A stretch of 38,051 nucleotides of DNA, taken from assembly GCA_034190085.1 (NCBI GenBank), contig JAXHTS010000076.1, forward strand, positions 1-38,051, in the 5' to 3' direction. Numbering within the stretch: the stretch's first letter is position 1; every line of letters begins with the position of its first letter. Origin of the DNA: Spirochaetota bacterium. Lineage in GTDB: Bacteria > Spirochaetota > UBA4802 > JAFGDQ01. The notes under the pieces are model-generated. The model had not been told where the DNA came from, did no database searches, and saw only the letters and a program-made list of their open reading frames with translations. Positions 35,126 to 38,051 of the stretch are shown here, in pieces. The position numbers and the translations under genes are program-made.

Positions 35126-37612
35126 ATGGAACAAATAGTTAAAGAAAAGAGCGAGAAAGAATTATACGACGCTAGCGAATACTGGTGGTGGGCAGAAAAA
35201 AAAATCGCCAAGGCTCAATTATTTGAGAAAAGCTGTTTGATCAAAGGCTACAAAGGGGTCAGCATGATTGCCGGGTGTTCAGTTAGACCTTGATAATATC
35301 CGGTGGCATACTAAGATTTTTAGGGAAGCGCCGCCATCGGAACCAATTATTTTAATCAGAGCCAGAGCCTTGGCTGCAGTGCTGGAAAATATTCCTATTT
35401 TTATCACCGACTTCTCACAGATTCAGGGTTATCCAGGTGGGGCTCCGCATCTTATTACTTAAATCCCGACAGCTTCATCTATGATCAATGATGACCTGAT
35501 AAATGATCGGACGGATATTATTTCTGAAAAAAATTTGGAAGATGTAAGGAGATGGTTGAATTCTGGAAGGGGAGGACATATGAGGATGTGTGCAAACAGC
35601 ATTATACTCGTAAAAAGAGGCAGGCATCTCTTATGCTGGCTGATTATGGTGGAGCTGGGAGAGAATTGGCTACCTTTGATTATGTCACTCCACAGCCGGA
35701 TTGGATGTATCAGTGATTTGACTCAATCATAGACACAATTAATGAAAAGATGTCTGAGACAGAGAAGGCGGTTCGTAAGGCTAACACAGCAGAGGAACAG
35801 ATATCATTTATGGAAAAGATTACGAACTGGAGGGCAATGAAGATTTGTCTGGAGGCGACAATAATGTATGCTAGGCGTTTAAGCCTGTGGGACAAGATAA
35901 TCGCGGATAATTATGAGACGGATCCGGACAGGAGGCAGGAACTTTTACAGATAAGTGAAACATGCGAAAAAGTGCCTGCTCGTCCGCCAAAGCATATATG
36001 GGAAGCCATGCAGTTTGACCATTTTGTACAGATAGCATACAGATTAGAATGGCATAATGCTGCATGGCCCTGGAGGCAAGACTAGAGGCATTGGGAATTT
36101 TATAAAAAAGACATGCTTGAAGAGAAGAACCTGACCAGAGACGAGGTGATAGAATATTGTGCGAAGTGGATGATTGCAGCCTATACCATAGGCAAGTCAT
36201 GGGTGAGAGCTGGGATGGAGGTTCTGCAGGGCAGTCCTGGACCTTACGTGTGGACAATTGGAGGGGTTGATGAGCAGGGACGATATGCGTGCAACGATCT
36301 TACAGATTGTTACCTTGACGCTGCCATGATAAGCAGGGTGAGCGATCCAACATTTAGTTTTCGGTATCACTCAAATGCTCGCACAGAGACGCTTAAAAAA
36401 GTATTTGATTGCATACGTCATGGTCTAGATTATCTATTTCTTAGGAATGACGATGTACTTATTCCAAATCTCATGCAATGGTTTGATCATCCCTTAAGAG
36501 AGGCAAGGCGTTGGGTTCATCAGGCATGTATGGCGCCTGCTCCTGATACAAGGAGGGGAGCTCCTGCTTTGAGATATCCTCAAGCATCAATAGGCACAGG
36601 GGCTAAGGCAATCGTCCTAGCCTTTAATAATGGTGTTGATCAAATAACCGGGATGCTGACAGGAGCAAAGACTGGAGATTGTGAGGAGTTTAAGACCTTT
36701 GATGACTTCTATGCTGCCTGGTATGAACAACTTAAGAGTGGTTTCAAGAGGGCCACGACCCAGGAGCATAAGAATAGGGAGATAGAGGCTAAATTATATC
36801 CCAAACCTATGACAACGGCTCTTTATGAGCGTTGTGTGGAGACAAACGAGAATAGTGCTCGTTCAAAAGAGAGGAGCAGTCTATGGTTTACACTCTTTGC
36901 CTTTGGAGACACTGGAGATTGTCTGGCTGCTGTTAAGAAGCTGATATTTGATGAAAAGAAGTATACCATGGTGGAGTTGAAGGCTGCACTGGATGCAAAT
37001 TGGGTTGGTTATGAAGAGATGAGGATGGACTTTGTTAAGGCACCTAAATGGGTCAATGATGATGACTATGTTGATCAGATATGGGTTAGGATGTATGAGG
37101 ATCTTGGCAAGATGTCCTGGTCAGTGCGGAATATTAACGGTTCACCCTGGCCTACACTGCCTGAAAGCGTAAATACACACATAGCCGTGACCAACCAAAT
37201 AGCGGCCTTGCCAAATGGCAGGAGATTAGGCGACCCCATCTATGATGGAGGATGTTCACCTGGTGCTGGTCTTGATAAGAAGGGATCTACTGCAGTGTTA
37301 AAATCTGTAGGTAAGCTGGACCATATTGGTTCATGCAGGGTACCACTCTTGAACCAGAGACTGTCTCCTGCTCAACTGTAGGGAGAGAAAGGTTTCAGGT
37401 TGTGGAGAGACTATATAAAGAACTGGCATAAATTGGGTATTGGTCATGTTCAATTCAATATGATTGACAATGACACATTGTATGCAGCCCAGACGGATCC
37501 TGAAATGTATAGCGAATTGCTAGTTAGGATTGCCGGATATAGCGCGCATTTTGTTGAGATGAATAAGATAATACAGGATGTAATAATTGCCCGTAATGTG
37601 CAGGATTTCTAA
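35126..37612 (+). pseudogene. Decayed glycyl radical enzyme, alkyl/benzylsuccinate synthase type
   Basis: About 829 codons, the normal size of the catalytic subunit of fumarate-adding enzymes (BssA, AssA/MasD). It is split by frameshifts near 35262 and 35555 and by in-frame stops TAA 35460-35462, TGA 35714-35716, TAG 36083-36085 and TAG 37379-37381. Joined, the pieces read continuously: GVQLDLDNIRWHTKIFRE, GGAPHLIT, TPQPDWMYQ, WHNAAWPWRQD. The thiyl-radical cysteine lies in VHQACMAPAP, and the glycyl radical site is RIAGYSAHF near the end. AGGGGAGGT precedes the ATG. All three stop codons occur, so simple recoding is unlikely. No activating enzyme lies in the window. Among relatives it seems nearest the AssA-like group, from memory. 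Confidence 0.88.
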
Positions 37613-37628
37613 CCCTTAAATTATTTTT

Positions 37629-37672
37629 CAACAGTCCCTTGCTTCCCTATATTGGGAAGGAGGGACTTGTTG
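37629..37672 (+). terminator. Hairpin after the glycyl radical pseudogene
   Basis: agtccct (37633-37639) pairs with agggact (37661-37667), and cttccc with gggaag inside it. Outer bases caac/gttg extend it with one bulge. No strong T-tract follows, so termination efficiency is uncertain. It lies 16 bases after the stop codon and marks the original operon end. Confidence 0.6.
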
Positions 37673-37700
37673 TATATAAAAATAAAGGAAGATATGTGGT

Positions 37701-37927
37701 ATGATAGGGAATACAATTAGACTTTGTTTATCTATTTTATTGGGTTTATGTATTGGATTAGATGGATTGTCTGGAGCAATGACGAAAAAGAAGGCAAAAT
37801 ATGTATGGGGAATGGGGGTTGTCTCTCCAGACGCAGCTTGGGCTTCAGAACTTTTTAAAGATATTTACCATTACGCCATATGACATGAACAAAATGCCAT
37901 CTGGCGCCACTAAAATTTTAATGCTTA
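37701..37927 (+). pseudogene. Truncated exported protein, cut by the right-hand insertion sequence
   Basis: An ORF begins at ATG 37701 with a signal-peptide-like hydrophobic start (TIRLCLSILLGLCIGLDGLS) and continues KKAKYVWGMGVVSPDAAWAS. It shifts frame near 37865 and then reads TPYDMNKMPSGATKILMLS, where the terminal repeat begins at 37928. So the gene has both a frameshift and an insertion at its end. I do not recognise the family. It follows the hydrocarbon-type locus and may have belonged to it. Confidence 0.6.
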
Positions 37928-37964
37928 GTGTAATAGTTAAGATAATATCTGACATTCCGATAAT

Positions 37965-38008
37965 AAAACTGACACTTATTCCCCCCGGGAGGAATAAGTG
38001 TCAGTTTT
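37965..38008. repeat. 44-bp near-perfect palindrome (right copy)
   Basis: The counterpart of 49-86, with four extra complementary bases on each side (aaaa and tttt) and a single mismatch near the C6/G6 centre. It lies 27 bp before the outward ORF start. Confidence 0.85.
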
Positions 38009-38035
38009 CGCAAAACAAAATTATGAAGAGTGTCT

Positions 38036-38051
38036 ATGAACCAAGAAGACA
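38036..38051 (+). CDS. Partial ORF (M-N-Q-E-D...), probable transposase start
   Basis: Five codons before the window ends, identical in translation to the minus-strand ORF at 18-1. A GAAGAGTG site lies just upstream. It reads out of the window to the right. Confidence 0.5.

Larger units (their letters stand above)
37928..38051. repeat. Right copy of terminal inverted repeat (insertion-sequence end)
   Basis: The reverse complement matches positions 3-126 without gaps at 116 of 124 positions. The boundary at 37928 (GTGTAATAG...) falls within the last readable codons of a broken gene, as expected for an insertion site. It contains a palindrome and the start of an outward ORF. The rest of the element lies beyond the window, so a target duplication cannot be checked. 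Confidence 0.85.

Noticed and set aside
35126-37612. Interpretation of the TGA at 35714 as selenocysteine or of the stops as programmed recoding
   Set aside because: TAA, TAG and TGA all occur, together with frameshifts at unrelated sites; decay explains all of them and recoding does not.
1-38051. Whole window as a composite transposon flanked by inverted insertion sequences
   Set aside because: The interior holds aroA, rsgA, ilvE and flagellar genes, which are core genes; the ends are more simply repeats at which the sequence was cut.

Overview
The window is AT-rich DNA that looks like a motile, diderm, anaerobic or syntrophic bacterium, most likely a spirochaete. This rests on remembered family features, not a search. 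The FlgK and FlgL sequences are of the spirochaetal type, lipoprotein signals are loose, and an LPS-type family 9 glycosyltransferase is present. The catabolic genes (a tungsten aldehyde oxidoreductase, a hydrocarbon-type glycyl radical enzyme relic, a TRAP transporter, a thiolase and a crotonase) fit an anaerobe living on organic acids or hydrocarbons. No rRNA, tRNA, CRISPR array or phage module was found.

Layout. Both ends carry the same 124-bp sequence in inverted orientation (116 of 124 positions identical). Each copy holds a large palindrome and the first codons (M-N-Q-E-D) of an ORF reading out of the window, probably a transposase, so the window lies between two outward-facing insertion-sequence copies. 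Positions 192-7901 are core genes: a Nudix hydrolase, an OmpA-like lipoprotein, rsgA, a PilZ protein, ilvE, a stand-alone MshEN-like protein, then aroA-aroH-glycosyltransferase. Positions 8115-10086 hold a decayed nonribosomal peptide synthetase remnant (condensation plus thioesterase). Positions 10417-14116 are flgN-flgK-flgL. Positions 14153-19878 hold a thiolase and a crotonase on the minus strand, divergent from a two-gene TRAP transporter. Positions 20127-21400 are an insertion-sequence graveyard. Then come a DUF5329-like protein, a BaiN/HI0933 flavoprotein, a four-gene OpuC-type osmoprotectant ABC operon (minus), a coiled-coil protein, a His-rich UreH/NicO-like membrane protein and an RNase Z-like hydrolase.

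The most distinctive part is 30413-37927. A minus-strand operon encodes a YdhV-like aldehyde:ferredoxin oxidoreductase, a 112-residue protein of unknown function and a Tat-exported (possibly lipid-anchored) four-cluster ferredoxin. About 1 kb of AT-rich DNA with inverted repeats separates it from a divergent locus. That locus holds an intact small Fe-S subunit followed by a full-length but decayed alkyl/benzylsuccinate-synthase-type glycyl radical subunit with two frameshifts and four stops. This looks like a lost capacity for fumarate-addition hydrocarbon activation. The next gene is also broken, its last readable codons running into the right-hand insertion sequence.

C-di-GMP signalling (PilZ, MshEN-like) and flagellar genes suggest regulated motility. 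Repeated mobile-element scars and two large pseudogenes indicate ongoing genome erosion.
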